Source: Sulfurimonas crateris
Lineage (GTDB): Bacteria > Campylobacterota > Campylobacteria > Campylobacterales > Sulfurimonadaceae
Direction of reading: 5' to 3'
Assembly (NCBI GenBank): GCA_945883795.1
Contig: CAMCYC010000006.1
Span: 1 to 64,000, forward strand
Length of the DNA: 64,000 nucleotides
The stretch's first letter is position 1. The number at the start of each line of letters is the position of its first letter. Positions 34,803 through 43,332 of this stretch are shown here, one piece after another. The translations under genes and the position numbers were made by a program. The notes beneath the pieces are model-generated. The model was not told where the DNA came from and did no database searches. It saw only the letters and a list, made by a program, of their open reading frames with translations.

Positions 34803-35264
34803 ATGAAAATTTTACTTTTACTTTTTTCTTTCTATATATTTGTTAATGCACAAGAAGCAGTAAAAAAGGTAGTTTTTGATTTAACAACTAGCGATATAAA
34901 AACCTTTGAAAAAAAAGTGCTCTCTGGAATAGTAAATCAAAAAACTCACTATGAAAACAAACTCGAAGAGCTAGAAGTAGCTGTGATTATCCATGGAGAT
35001 GCGTATAAATTTTTTATAAAAGATTTATCTATCTCAGCGTTTAAAAATGAGAGTGAACTCGTAAAAGAACAAAATGATTTAAGTAAAAGAATTCATACAA
35101 TGTCAGATACTTATAATGTTGAATTTTTTATCTGTGAAGCTGGAATGAAAAACTTAAAAATTTCAAAAGAAAATATATACAAATTTTTAAAAATTGTACC
35201 AAATGCAACTATTGGCCTAATTGATAAACAACAAGACGGATATGCTTATATACCAATTAGGTAA
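34803..35264 (+). CDS. Periplasmic DsrE-family protein (second copy)
   Basis: A 153-residue protein with a signal peptide (1-16, 'FVNAQ'). The DsrE-like pattern is 'KKVVFDLTTSDIKTFEKKVL', 'LEVAVIIHGDAYKFFI' and 'VEFFICEAGMKNLKI', with a Cys in the same place as in the first copy ('FICEAG'). It is last in the sox operon, 12 bases after the DUF302 gene. A sulfane-sulfur carrier role is inferred. Confidence 0.78.
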   Translation: MKILLLLFSFYIFVNAQEAVKKVVFDLTTSDIKTFEKKVLSGIVNQKTHYENKLEELEVAVIIHGDAYKFFIKDLSISAFKNESELVKEQNDLSKRIHTMSDTYNVEFFICEAGMKNLKISKENIYKFLKIVPNATIGLIDKQQDGYAYIPIR

Positions 35265-35279
35265 TTTTAAAATAGATTA

Positions 35280-35294
35280 GAGGAGTTTCTCCTC
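35280..35294 (+). terminator. Weak hairpin at the end of the sox operon
   Basis: GAGGAG TTT CTCCTC forms a 6-bp GC-rich stem 15 bases after the last sox-operon stop. There is no T-run directly after it, so termination is uncertain. Confidence 0.35.
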
Positions 35295-35407
35295 AACCTA
35301 TATTAAAAAAAATACTATTTCAATTTTCATTTCTAAATAACCCAGATTCCTAGTTTCTAATCCTCATACTCTCTTCATACTTTTTTATTATAATGAGAGA
35401 GGTCATA

Positions 35408-35482
35408 ATGTGGAAAGTTAAAAATGATTTTATTAGCTTACAAAATGATACGCACAAAAGTCGTTCGGAGGGTTCTTTATGA
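35408..35482 (+). CDS. Possible 24-aa upstream ORF coupled to pcm
   Basis: This ORF has an ATG after GAGAGAGG, 24 codons and a TGA overlapping the pcm ATG (ATGA). The peptide (MWKVKNDFISLQNDTHKS...) has no known family. The overlap suggests translational coupling, but chance is possible at this length. Confidence 0.3.
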   Translation: MWKVKNDFISLQNDTHKSRSEGSL

Positions 35483-36093
35483 TTACTCATAAAAATTTAA
35501 TCAATCATCTCATTCATACTAGTGCCATGTATTCACAAAACATCATAGAGGCTTTTACAAACATAGACCGAGTGAACTTTGTTTTAAATCCGCATGATAC
35601 AGATGTTTATGCAGACCATCCTCTTCCTATAGGATTTGGACAGACTATATCCCAACCAAGCACAGTTGCCATGATGCTAGAAATGCTTCAACCAAAAGAG
35701 GGACAAAAGATTTTAGATATAGGGAGCGGTTCAGGTTGGACAACAGCACTTTTGGCATATATTGTCGGTGAGAAAGGTTCTGTAACGGGTTTGGAGAGAG
35801 TAAATTATCTTGTAAAATATGGAAATGACAACATTAAAAAATATGGATTCAAAAATGCAAAAATTATTCAGGCTACAAATAAATTAGGTCTTAAAGGTGA
35901 AACTTTTGACCGTATTTTAGTCTCTGCAACAGCCAAGGAGTTTCCGCTAAAATTAACAGAGCAATTAAATATTGGAGGAAGACTTGTCATTCCTATAAAA
36001 AATTCTATTTATGAAATCACAAAAAATGAAGCTGGAGAACTTGAGGGTATAGAACATTATGGCTTTACATTTGTGCCATTAATCTTCTCATGA
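35479..36093 (+). CDS. pcm: Protein-L-isoaspartate O-methyltransferase
   Basis: A 204-residue SAM-dependent enzyme that starts repair of isoaspartyl residues in aged proteins. The family motifs are 'DHPLPIGFGQTISQPSTVAMM' (substrate site; about 44-64), 'KILDIGSGSGWTTALLAYI' (SAM motif I) and 'RILVSATAKEFP'. Ribosome site CGGAGGG is strong. It stands alone, between the sox operon and the SHOCT gene. Confidence 0.93.
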   Translation: MITHKNLINHLIHTSAMYSQNIIEAFTNIDRVNFVLNPHDTDVYADHPLPIGFGQTISQPSTVAMMLEMLQPKEGQKILDIGSGSGWTTALLAYIVGEKGSVTGLERVNYLVKYGNDNIKKYGFKNAKIIQATNKLGLKGETFDRILVSATAKEFPLKLTEQLNIGGRLVIPIKNSIYEITKNEAGELEGIEHYGFTFVPLIFS

Positions 36094-36234
36094 AAAACTT
36101 TATGGTTCACTTCTTCTTGATTAGAAATTCAATTTTTATTTCTAAGGTATGAATCATGGTAAAATACGCTTGACACTTTCCCCTGCGCACAAATCTCACA
36201 ATTTGGAATACACTCTCGTAAAAAAGGAATTAAA

Positions 36235-36999
36235 ATGCAAAAACTTACACCTCAAGGGCAAAATTTCGTTAATGACCTTGCTCATAGATACAATTTAAGT
36301 ACAGATACCGTTATTTATATGATTGGTACTGTAAACAATGGCGGTGGCTCTATGGCTCAGTTTAGTTCACCAGAACTTGGTGGTTCAGGGCAATGGATGC
36401 GAGGTGGCATGACTATGGTTGGAGACATGTTTAACTACGGTCTTAAAAATACAGTCGACAACTTATGTACAGAGATTTCCAATGCACTCTCTAGCATGCA
36501 AATATTTCCTAGCGTACCTGCTGGAACAAGAGGAAGCAATCAATGGTGGCCAACTAATTTAGGTTCTCCATTTAGCAGTGGTTCTCAAAATAATATACGC
36601 TATGCGATATTTCCTAATAGACTAGCAGTTGAATTAAATGGGGAAGTAACTGTTTATGACACACTTGATAATAATATTAGTGGCGTTTCACAACAACAAG
36701 GTGGTGATACATCTCTTACTTTTAATAGTCAATATGGAACTATTCGTGTTTCAACACTTCCTATTGTCTCAGGAAAAACAGATGTTGTATTAGCACCACA
36801 AACAAATTTCGCAGAACCCGCTCCGCAAACTTTTGCAACACCAACAGTTCAAGAAGTGGTAAAAGTAAATACACAACCAACAGATGTGTCTCATACAATT
36901 ATAGATTTAATTGAAAAATTGGCTCGTTTACATGAAGCAGGTGTTCTTTCTGATATTGAATTTAATACAAAAAAGACTGAATTATTAAATAGATTATAG
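36235..36999 (+). CDS. SHOCT-domain protein
   Basis: A 254-residue protein with no signal peptide. The first 200 residues are Gly/Ser/Asn-rich and contain no domain I can name. Residues 223-254 form a SHOCT module ('LIEKLARLHEAGVLSDIEFN', then 'KKTELLNRL'), a short C-terminal helical hairpin found on many unrelated proteins. AAGGA precedes the ATG. Transcription ends at a strong hairpin. The role is unknown. Confidence 0.75.
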   Translation: MQKLTPQGQNFVNDLAHRYNLSTDTVIYMIGTVNNGGGSMAQFSSPELGGSGQWMRGGMTMVGDMFNYGLKNTVDNLCTEISNALSSMQIFPSVPAGTRGSNQWWPTNLGSPFSSGSQNNIRYAIFPNRLAVELNGEVTVYDTLDNNISGVSQQQGGDTSLTFNSQYGTIRVSTLPIVSGKTDVVLAPQTNFAEPAPQTFATPTVQEVVKVNTQPTDVSHTIIDLIEKLARLHEAGVLSDIEFNTKKTELLNRL

Positions 37000-37003
37000 A
37001 GGT

Positions 37004-37033
37004 TTTTATTTCCACAGATATGTGGAAATAAAA
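37004..37033. terminator. Bidirectional terminator between the SHOCT gene and the copper receptor
   Basis: TTTTATTTCCACA and TGTGGAAATAAAA form a 13-bp perfect stem with a GATA loop, between two convergent genes, with T-runs on both sides. Confidence 0.85.
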
Positions 37034-37038
37034 GAAGA

Positions 37039-39042
37039 TTAGAATTTAATATCTAAATTTGTATAGACATATCTTCCTAATTCATTCATAAGCATGGTCT
37101 CAGTTCCTGCACCCAAAAGAACTAAATCTACATAAGTGTTTGATTGTGCATAAGTTTTATCAAACATATTATTTACACCTAAAGTAAAGTCAAGATTTTT
37201 GTTTATTTCATGTTTTACTTTCATGTTAAGAATTGCCCATGCACCCAACTCTTGCTCACCATTATCAGAATCATACGCACTCCATTTTTCTGAGGCAACT
37301 GTTTCAATTGTAGCAATAGAGTTGTTCATATATTCATAATTAAGAGCTAAATTTCCACGAAGTGGTGCTATATCGGCTAAATCTTTATCTGTTTGTCCAG
37401 CAAGTGCCTCATCTTTTTGACCTTTTTTATAAGATATTCCCATGTCTACTGTAATATCATCTGTTGCATAAATCAATGCACTTAACTCTGTTCCATAAAT
37501 TGTTGCATCAATATTTTGAAATTTAAAAGTTGTTGGAGTGAGTTTTTGTAAATAGATATAATCTTGTAACATAGAATAAAACCCTTTGATTTTTACTTTC
37601 ATTAAATCATTTTTGAGTTCATATCCTAAATCAATCTCTTGATTTGTTGTTTGGTTTAAATTTGGATTGCTTGAAGCATTCATATATAATTCTCTAGCAT
37701 CAGGAACACGAGATGCTTGTCCTAATCCTAGAAATATTTTATTTTCTTGAGAGAGATTATAGGAAGTAACTATATTTGCATTGAAAGCGTTGTAATCTTT
37801 TGCTTTATAGGTTGTTGTTGCATTATTATCTGGTGTAATATCTGTGGAATCATATCTTGCACCAACTGTTACATCCAAATCACCAAACGATTTATCAAGT
37901 TTTGCAAATACTGCTTTGTTGGTTGTCTCTGTATGGGGTAAGCTTATTTGAGCTGGTCTCGTTATGCCACTGATAGTATTGGTCATAAAACTCTCACCCT
38001 GCCAAGTTCTTCTACTTCCATCAAGACCAACTAACAAAGAATGCCCTTCAATGTCAAAACTATTTTTGAGTTTTAAACCTTGCATACTTGTTTGGAGTTG
38101 GTTTGTCATATACATTTGCATATTGTTCATCTTAGGATTTGCCGTAATTGCTGTGATTCGATTACTTGTATCCATCGGATGGTCAACATCAGAGTAGTAA
38201 TATTGTAAATTTATATCTTTATAAATATCAGAGATATTTTTTACATCATAAGCAACACTATAAATATTTGAAACATCATATGCTGCATCCATTGGAGTTC
38301 CTGGATATAAAACATCATCACTTCTATTTTTTGTAGCACTGAGTTGTAACTCTTGGTCGTCAGTAACGCTTACATATATTTTAGCCATCACACTTTTTTT
38401 CTTATAGGCTTGCATATCCTCTTTTGAGGCTTGGTATTGGTTAGGAAGTGGTGCTTTGTTTTTTGTTTGTTGTGCAAGCGTATCGCCGTTACCGTCTTTA
38501 TATTGGTCACTTGATTCGGTTGAACCACTCATTAAAACACGCACAGTATCATTACCGCCACTTACAGTTGCTCCAACTTTTGTGTAATTCCAGCTTCCAA
38601 AACCAAGGTTCACCTCACCATGGAAATCTTTTGTTGGTTTTTTAGTTGTAATTTTAAGACCACCACTCATAGTCCCAAAATTTGTGACATCATAAGGACC
38701 TTCAGTTACTTCTACCTCATCAATTTGATTTGCTAAAATATGAGAAATTGGTGGGTCCATTCTGTTTGGACATGCACCAAAAACTTTGCTTCCATCCACC
38801 TCTACAGAAATATTATCTCTTTTTTGTCCACGGATAAATACATCGTTAGCGATTCCACTACGACGACTCATGTCGATACTCGGTACACTAGCGTTGAGTG
38901 CTGTTGCTAAATCAGCGGAGAGTTTTGCATTTTGGCTTACTTCTGTTATAAGAGTTGACTCTACATTAATAGGAGCGAGTATAACATCAGTTGCATAAAG
39001 TGATGCAATAGTGATAAACGATAATGGAATAATTTTTTTCAT
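37039..39042 (-). CDS. TonB-dependent copper receptor (OprC/NosA type)
   Basis: A 667-residue outer-membrane transporter: signal peptide (1-17), plug domain ('FIRGQKRDNISVEVDG' near 69-84), and a 22-strand barrel ending in Phe. 'GACPNRMDPPISHI' (C91, M95) is the CxxxM copper site typical of OprC/NosA, and 'DHPMDTSN' (near 287-289) supplies the HxM site of the barrel. No TonB box is obvious. The ATG at 39042 has GAAGG upstream and gives a proper signal peptide, unlike the track start at 39102. It is downstream of, and may be cotranscribed with, the chemotaxis-like genes. Confidence 0.88.
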   Translation of the reverse strand: MKKIIPLSFITIASLYATDVILAPINVESTLITEVSQNAKLSADLATALNASVPSIDMSRRSGIANDVFIRGQKRDNISVEVDGSKVFGACPNRMDPPISHILANQIDEVEVTEGPYDVTNFGTMSGGLKITTKKPTKDFHGEVNLGFGSWNYTKVGATVSGGNDTVRVLMSGSTESSDQYKDGNGDTLAQQTKNKAPLPNQYQASKEDMQAYKKKSVMAKIYVSVTDDQELQLSATKNRSDDVLYPGTPMDAAYDVSNIYSVAYDVKNISDIYKDINLQYYYSDVDHPMDTSNRITAITANPKMNNMQMYMTNQLQTSMQGLKLKNSFDIEGHSLLVGLDGSRRTWQGESFMTNTISGITRPAQISLPHTETTNKAVFAKLDKSFGDLDVTVGARYDSTDITPDNNATTTYKAKDYNAFNANIVTSYNLSQENKIFLGLGQASRVPDARELYMNASSNPNLNQTTNQEIDLGYELKNDLMKVKIKGFYSMLQDYIYLQKLTPTTFKFQNIDATIYGTELSALIYATDDITVDMGISYKKGQKDEALAGQTDKDLADIAPLRGNLALNYEYMNNSIATIETVASEKWSAYDSDNGEQELGAWAILNMKVKHEINKNLDFTLGVNNMFDKTYAQSNTYVDLVLLGAGTETMLMNELGRYVYTNLDIKF

Positions 39043-39098
39043 GTAATAAACCTTCGATAAAATTACCAAATCATATAGATTTTTTGTTACAAAAGTGT

Positions 39099-39500
39099 TC
39101 AATCATCCAAGAATTCATCATCATCTTCCTGAATTTTATACTTTGGAAAAATAGTTGCTATTGCTTTTGCCAGTTTGTCTTCATTAATGGGTTTTAAAAT
39201 ATACCCTTTTGCACCAGCTTTGAGTGCGGAGACAACTAAATCTTCTTGTCCATGAGAAGTCACCATGATAATAGGAACTTTTTTGTCAAATTGTTTTATC
39301 TTTGCAACGGCAGTTATCCCATCCATATCTGGCATTGTGATATCCATAGTTATTAAATCAGGTTTTAACTCTTTGCAATCTTCTACTGCTTCTGCCCCTG
39401 TTTTTGCTTCTCGTATAACTTTATGCCCTAAATGTGCTAGGTATTTATGTACATTTTTTCTAATAATTAACGAATCATCTACAATCAAAACATTTAACAT
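39099..39500 (-). CDS. CheY-like single-domain response regulator
   Basis: A 133-residue receiver with 'LIVDDS' (D8, D9), phospho-acceptor D53 in 'LITMDITMPDMDG', Thr/Ser in 'MVTSHG' and Lys103 in 'YILKP'. An acidic tail ('EDDDEFLDD') follows and no output domain is present. It is 1 base from the CheX-like gene. It is the likely phosphate target of the CheA-like kinase in the same operon. Confidence 0.92.
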   Translation of the reverse strand: MLNVLIVDDSLIIRKNVHKYLAHLGHKVIREAKTGAEAVEDCKELKPDLITMDITMPDMDGITAVAKIKQFDKKVPIIMVTSHGQEDLVVSALKAGAKGYILKPINEDKLAKAIATIFPKYKIQEDDDEFLDD

Positions 39501-39501
39501 T

Positions 39502-40029
39502 TTATAATTCCTTTAGTTCTAAATCATCTATAAATAAATCTTTTGTTCCAATAACTGTTATCAATAAATCACCAAAATCAGTTACTATTGCACTCAATGC
39601 TATTTTTGAATTTTTATGTTTTATAAGAGATTTGGCTTCTTGAATAAGGATTGGAGGACTTATACTTAATACAGTATCATCCTTTGGATTAATTAAAGCA
39701 TTTCCGATGATAATATTTATCACTTCACAAGCAACACTCTCTCGTACTTCATCAAACTCCTCTAGAGCAACTGTCTCCCCTTCTAAAAAAGATTCCATGA
39801 GTTTATTAAGTAATTTATCATCATAACTCATGCTAATAAGTACCTGAATACTACCTCCAGTGCTAATCATAACTGTGTTCTTTTTGAGTTGAACTTTTTG
39901 CATGAAAGAGATTTGTGCATCTTGAGAAATAATGTGAACTCCCATATTTTCGCTCAAAAAACTTAGAGTTCTTTGTACTATTGGTAATAAAATATCTTTT
40001 TCACATTCACTACATTTTGTTTTTTGCAT
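39502..40029 (-). CDS. CheX-like chemotaxis phosphatase
   Basis: A 175-residue cytoplasmic protein. The N-terminal 'CSEC' pair is unusual. 'DEVRESVACEVINIIIGNAL' (about 94-113) matches the E-x3-N helix of CheX/CheC/FliY phosphatases, with E and N spaced as in CheX. Such enzymes remove phosphate from CheY. It lies between the CheA-like kinase and the CheY-like regulator. Confidence 0.75.
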   Translation of the reverse strand: MQKTKCSECEKDILLPIVQRTLSFLSENMGVHIISQDAQISFMQKVQLKKNTVMISTGGSIQVLISMSYDDKLLNKLMESFLEGETVALEEFDEVRESVACEVINIIIGNALINPKDDTVLSISPPILIQEAKSLIKHKNSKIALSAIVTDFGDLLITVIGTKDLFIDDLELKEL

Positions 40030-40041
40030 CTTTGCCCTCCT

Positions 40042-42666
40042 TTATTGTGGTATTGTAAATATAAAAGTAGTTCCACTATTTTTTTGTGTATGAATTGTGA
40101 TTTTCCCACCAACTTTTTCAATCTCATGAGCAACTGCATTCATTCCAACACCACGACCAGATATATCGGAAATTTCATCTTTTGTACTAAATTGTTTATT
40201 AAAAATAAGATGATAAATATAATCATCATCTAAAAACTCTATTTTATTTTGAGTAATTATATTAAGCTCTAGTGCTTTTGCCAAAACTTTTTGCTTATCA
40301 ATTCCTGCTCCATCATCTTCAATACTAATCTCAATAAAATTATCTTTTTGCTTAAAACTACAAGAAACAGTTCCAAATTCATCTTTATCTTTTGCAACTC
40401 TTATCTGAGGTTCTTCTATCCCATGGTCGAGACTATTTTTAAAAACATGGATAAGTGATTTGATAATTTGTCTGTTTTTTTCATGGATTATAATATCCCC
40501 ATCTCCAACTATCTCAAGAGGATAAATCTTTTTTTCTAATCTTTGGGCTAATTGTGTTACCAAATGAGTATATGGTTTGAGTAAATCCAAGAGTTTAAGA
40601 CTTGTTAAACTTTCTAATTGGAACAATATCTCTTTTACTTGAGGTGTTTGAGAAGACTCAGATTGAAACAGTAGCGAGATACTTTTTTGTAACTGTACGA
40701 TTTTAGAAGATGGGATTTTGAGAATATTATGAAGATTTAAAAACTCTTCTCCCAAAATTTTTGTAATTGTGCTGAGTTCTTCATTAAAAGTTGTCTGAAA
40801 ATCTTGTGTTTTTAGAAATAGTAATAGACTCTCATTTGTATCTGTATTCTCTTGTATAATCAATGCAATATCATTTTCAAGTTCATGTAAAAAAGTAACG
40901 ATACTATTCATATACATTTGTAAAAATGCACCTTTGAAAGTGTGAATGATAATGTATATCTCATTTGCGTTTTCTAAGAAACTTTTTTCTGGTTCAATAT
41001 ATTTTTCCAAAGAGGAGATAAAAGCTGTATAATCTTTTTTTATCTCATAAAAAGTTTCACTTTCACTCACAATTTCCACTATCATTTTCAAAGTTTCTTG
41101 CTCTTTTAACATTTTTTTTTCAAGTTTTTTTTGTGCTGAAATATTGGTTAAAATAAGCATGAACTTATCGTTTTGGATTATTTTATACTCAAGCTTTAAT
41201 GCTCTTTTATGTAAAATAATTTCCTGTGGCAATAAAGATAAAAGAGATTTTTTAATCGTGATATCATCCACTTGAGCTGTGTCTAAAAGAGTATTTTTAA
41301 AAAATTTTTTTTCTTGCTCGGTTATAAAAAGGAGTTCAGTTATATCTTTTTGCTCAATTACCTCACCTAAAAGTTTATTACACTCTCTGGAGTGTTCTTC
41401 ATCTATGATACAGTCATGACCAAAAGATAAAAAACCTTGCCGTGCATTGTTTAAAAGGTCTCTTACTTTTTTAGTTTTGAGCGTAACTTTTTCTTCAAGA
41501 TTTGCATTGAGGTCTCGTATCTCTTGATGGAGTTTAGCACTTACTGCAATATTTTCTTTGAGTGATATAGCCATAGTTCCAAACTCATCACCACTATTTA
41601 TTTCCAAATTTTGCGTGTAATCTTTTTTACCTTGAAGAAATAAAAAGAAATCTGACAACCCATTTTCAAACTTTTTAAGTGGTTGTATCACAATCTTTTT
41701 AATGACAATCATAATCACCATACTAATAATAAAACTCATAAAAACAAGACTAATAAGCGCTATATAAATTAAAGTCTCTGCACCATCTATAGAACTATTT
41801 ACCACAGATAAAGGTTTTGCTAAAAGAGTAATTCCTAGTTTTTTATTTTGAAAATCATAGATAATAGTATATGTATAAAAATACTTTGAACTAAGAAGAT
41901 AACCTTTTTGAAATAAGTGTTCTAAATTCAAATTTTTGGCATCTTCTAAAAATTTTTGATTTAAATATTGTTGGGAAATGATGTAATTTTGAAATTTTAC
42001 ATCATCATTAAATGAAAACTCATCATGTGTTTTTATTTGCTCATTAACATTCCAATCCATTAAAAGTAAAAAACCTTCATCTGTTTTATCAAATGCTTTG
42101 ACCACTGAGTTTATCCCTTGAATAAACTCTAAAGAACCGATATGAACTCCTTTTTGGTTTGTAATAGGTGTGATTGCTCTTAAAAGTAACCCTTCTCGTC
42201 CCGCTTCAAAGGTTGTAATTGGTTGAAGGGTTTTATTTACAGAAACGACAGCGGTGCGAAATGAACTTAAATCATCTCCGTATTTATCCAATTTCCAATT
42301 TCTTAAAAATGATTTATTCTCTTTAGTGTGCAAGTGGATTTTGATATTTTGAAACTTTGTGTAGTTTTTCATTTTAGTTGAAATATCTTTGAGTGATTCT
42401 ATCGCTAAAACCCTTTTATTCTGACTAAGAGCAATTTTTATCCGTTCATCATTTGCAATAGATATTGCATTTGTGATACCAACACTCATTTTAGAAGCAA
42501 TTTTATCCTCTGCACTATTAATGAGTTCATTTTTTGTATTTGTATAAACATCGCTTTTAATTTGTTGTGCGTACCAAAACAAAATAAAAAAAGCGATAAT
42601 CAGAGACACAAGTGAAGCACTTATAACAGCAAGACTTAATTTTGTGCTAACGGATGTAAATTTCAT
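40042..42666 (-). CDS. Membrane CheA-like hybrid kinase (double-Cache, HAMP, Hpt, HATPase)
   Basis: An 874-residue protein. TM1 is about 11-33. A periplasmic sensor of the double-Cache/dCACHE type follows ('FEAGREGLLLRAITPI', 'GSLEFIQGIN'), then TM2 (about 300-325) and HAMP with coiled coil (about 330-400). Later come a PAS-like stretch, an Hpt-like helix with 'HTFKGAFLQM' (His near 575) and a CheA-type ATPase: 'HVFKNSLDHGIEE' (near 742), 'DDGAGID', 'GRGVGMNA'. The CheW-binding P5 domain of CheA is missing, so it probably does not join receptor arrays. The small-molecule ligand is unknown. Confidence 0.85.
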   Translation of the reverse strand: MKFTSVSTKLSLAVISASLVSLIIAFFILFWYAQQIKSDVYTNTKNELINSAEDKIASKMSVGITNAISIANDERIKIALSQNKRVLAIESLKDISTKMKNYTKFQNIKIHLHTKENKSFLRNWKLDKYGDDLSSFRTAVVSVNKTLQPITTFEAGREGLLLRAITPITNQKGVHIGSLEFIQGINSVVKAFDKTDEGFLLLMDWNVNEQIKTHDEFSFNDDVKFQNYIISQQYLNQKFLEDAKNLNLEHLFQKGYLLSSKYFYTYTIIYDFQNKKLGITLLAKPLSVVNSSIDGAETLIYIALISLVFMSFIISMVIMIVIKKIVIQPLKKFENGLSDFFLFLQGKKDYTQNLEINSGDEFGTMAISLKENIAVSAKLHQEIRDLNANLEEKVTLKTKKVRDLLNNARQGFLSFGHDCIIDEEHSRECNKLLGEVIEQKDITELLFITEQEKKFFKNTLLDTAQVDDITIKKSLLSLLPQEIILHKRALKLEYKIIQNDKFMLILTNISAQKKLEKKMLKEQETLKMIVEIVSESETFYEIKKDYTAFISSLEKYIEPEKSFLENANEIYIIIHTFKGAFLQMYMNSIVTFLHELENDIALIIQENTDTNESLLLFLKTQDFQTTFNEELSTITKILGEEFLNLHNILKIPSSKIVQLQKSISLLFQSESSQTPQVKEILFQLESLTSLKLLDLLKPYTHLVTQLAQRLEKKIYPLEIVGDGDIIIHEKNRQIIKSLIHVFKNSLDHGIEEPQIRVAKDKDEFGTVSCSFKQKDNFIEISIEDDGAGIDKQKVLAKALELNIITQNKIEFLDDDYIYHLIFNKQFSTKDEISDISGRGVGMNAVAHEIEKVGGKITIHTQKNSGTTFIFTIPQ

Positions 42667-42706
42667 AAAAAGCCTAATAAAAAAGATTTTTTATTATAAC
42701 TAATTA

Positions 42707-43213
42707 TTATTCTATTTCATACTTTAAAGCTTTTTTTGTAAATTCAGCAGAACAAAAAAACAAAGCAACGAAAATAGGATTCATTTTAACATAATCATCT
42801 TCTATTATTTCAAAAACTTTAAAGCTAAAACCCTCTCCATCTTTATGGTTTTGAGGTGTAACTGTAAACTCCACTGGTACAAGAGTTTTTACCATGTTAA
42901 GAATAGCTTTTTTCTTTTTTTCACTTTTGGTTGCCAAGATATTAAAATCAGTAGCTTCAGAACTTTTATGTGATAATAAAATCTCTTCCAGAATTGTTAT
43001 TTTGTCTTGAAAAATCACTTTATTCCACTTGATAATAGTGTTTTGTGATGCAATCTGTCGCCCTGCAAACATAAGTGGTTGAGGCTTTTTCATTTTGATA
43101 GCTTCAATCAAGGCAAGAAGGTAGTTCACACCACCAATAGTTTGAGCAGCCTTTTCCATAAAAAGATGGATAAATGCTTTTGCATCTTCAGTTTGTTTAT
43201 TAAAATTGCACAT
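42707..43213 (-). CDS. Conserved hypothetical protein (168 aa)
   Basis: A 168-residue soluble protein, helical at the N-terminus and Lys-rich in the middle ('ATKSEKKKKAILN'), with three Cys and no signal peptide. I recognise no domain. It is 40 bases upstream of the kinase start on the same strand, so it may share its transcript. It may be a fusion-free partner of the signalling cluster, based only on position. Confidence 0.6.
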   Translation of the reverse strand: MCNFNKQTEDAKAFIHLFMEKAAQTIGGVNYLLALIEAIKMKKPQPLMFAGRQIASQNTIIKWNKVIFQDKITILEEILLSHKSSEATDFNILATKSEKKKKAILNMVKTLVPVEFTVTPQNHKDGEGFSFKVFEIIEDDYVKMNPIFVALFFCSAEFTKKALKYEIE

Positions 43214-43298
43214 GAGAATTGCCTTTGTAGTAGTATATAGTTGAAATTATACCCGTTTTTGTGATTTAGATTGTACCTGAAGAAATAGCAGAGAACTC

Positions 43299-43330
43299 CT
43301 CTACAAACCTATAACAAGGTTTGTAAAGAG
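43299..43330 (-). terminator. Hairpin after leuA
   Basis: CTCTACAAACCT and AGGTTTGTAAAGAG pair with one bulged A around a 6-base loop, 3 bases past the leuA stop. The T-run is poor, so the strength is uncertain. Confidence 0.45.
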
Positions 43331-43332
43331 AT

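Noticed and set aside
36170-36202. TTGACA -35 element with CACAAT -10 before the SHOCT gene
   Set aside because: The spacer would be about 21 bases, too long for a normal promoter.
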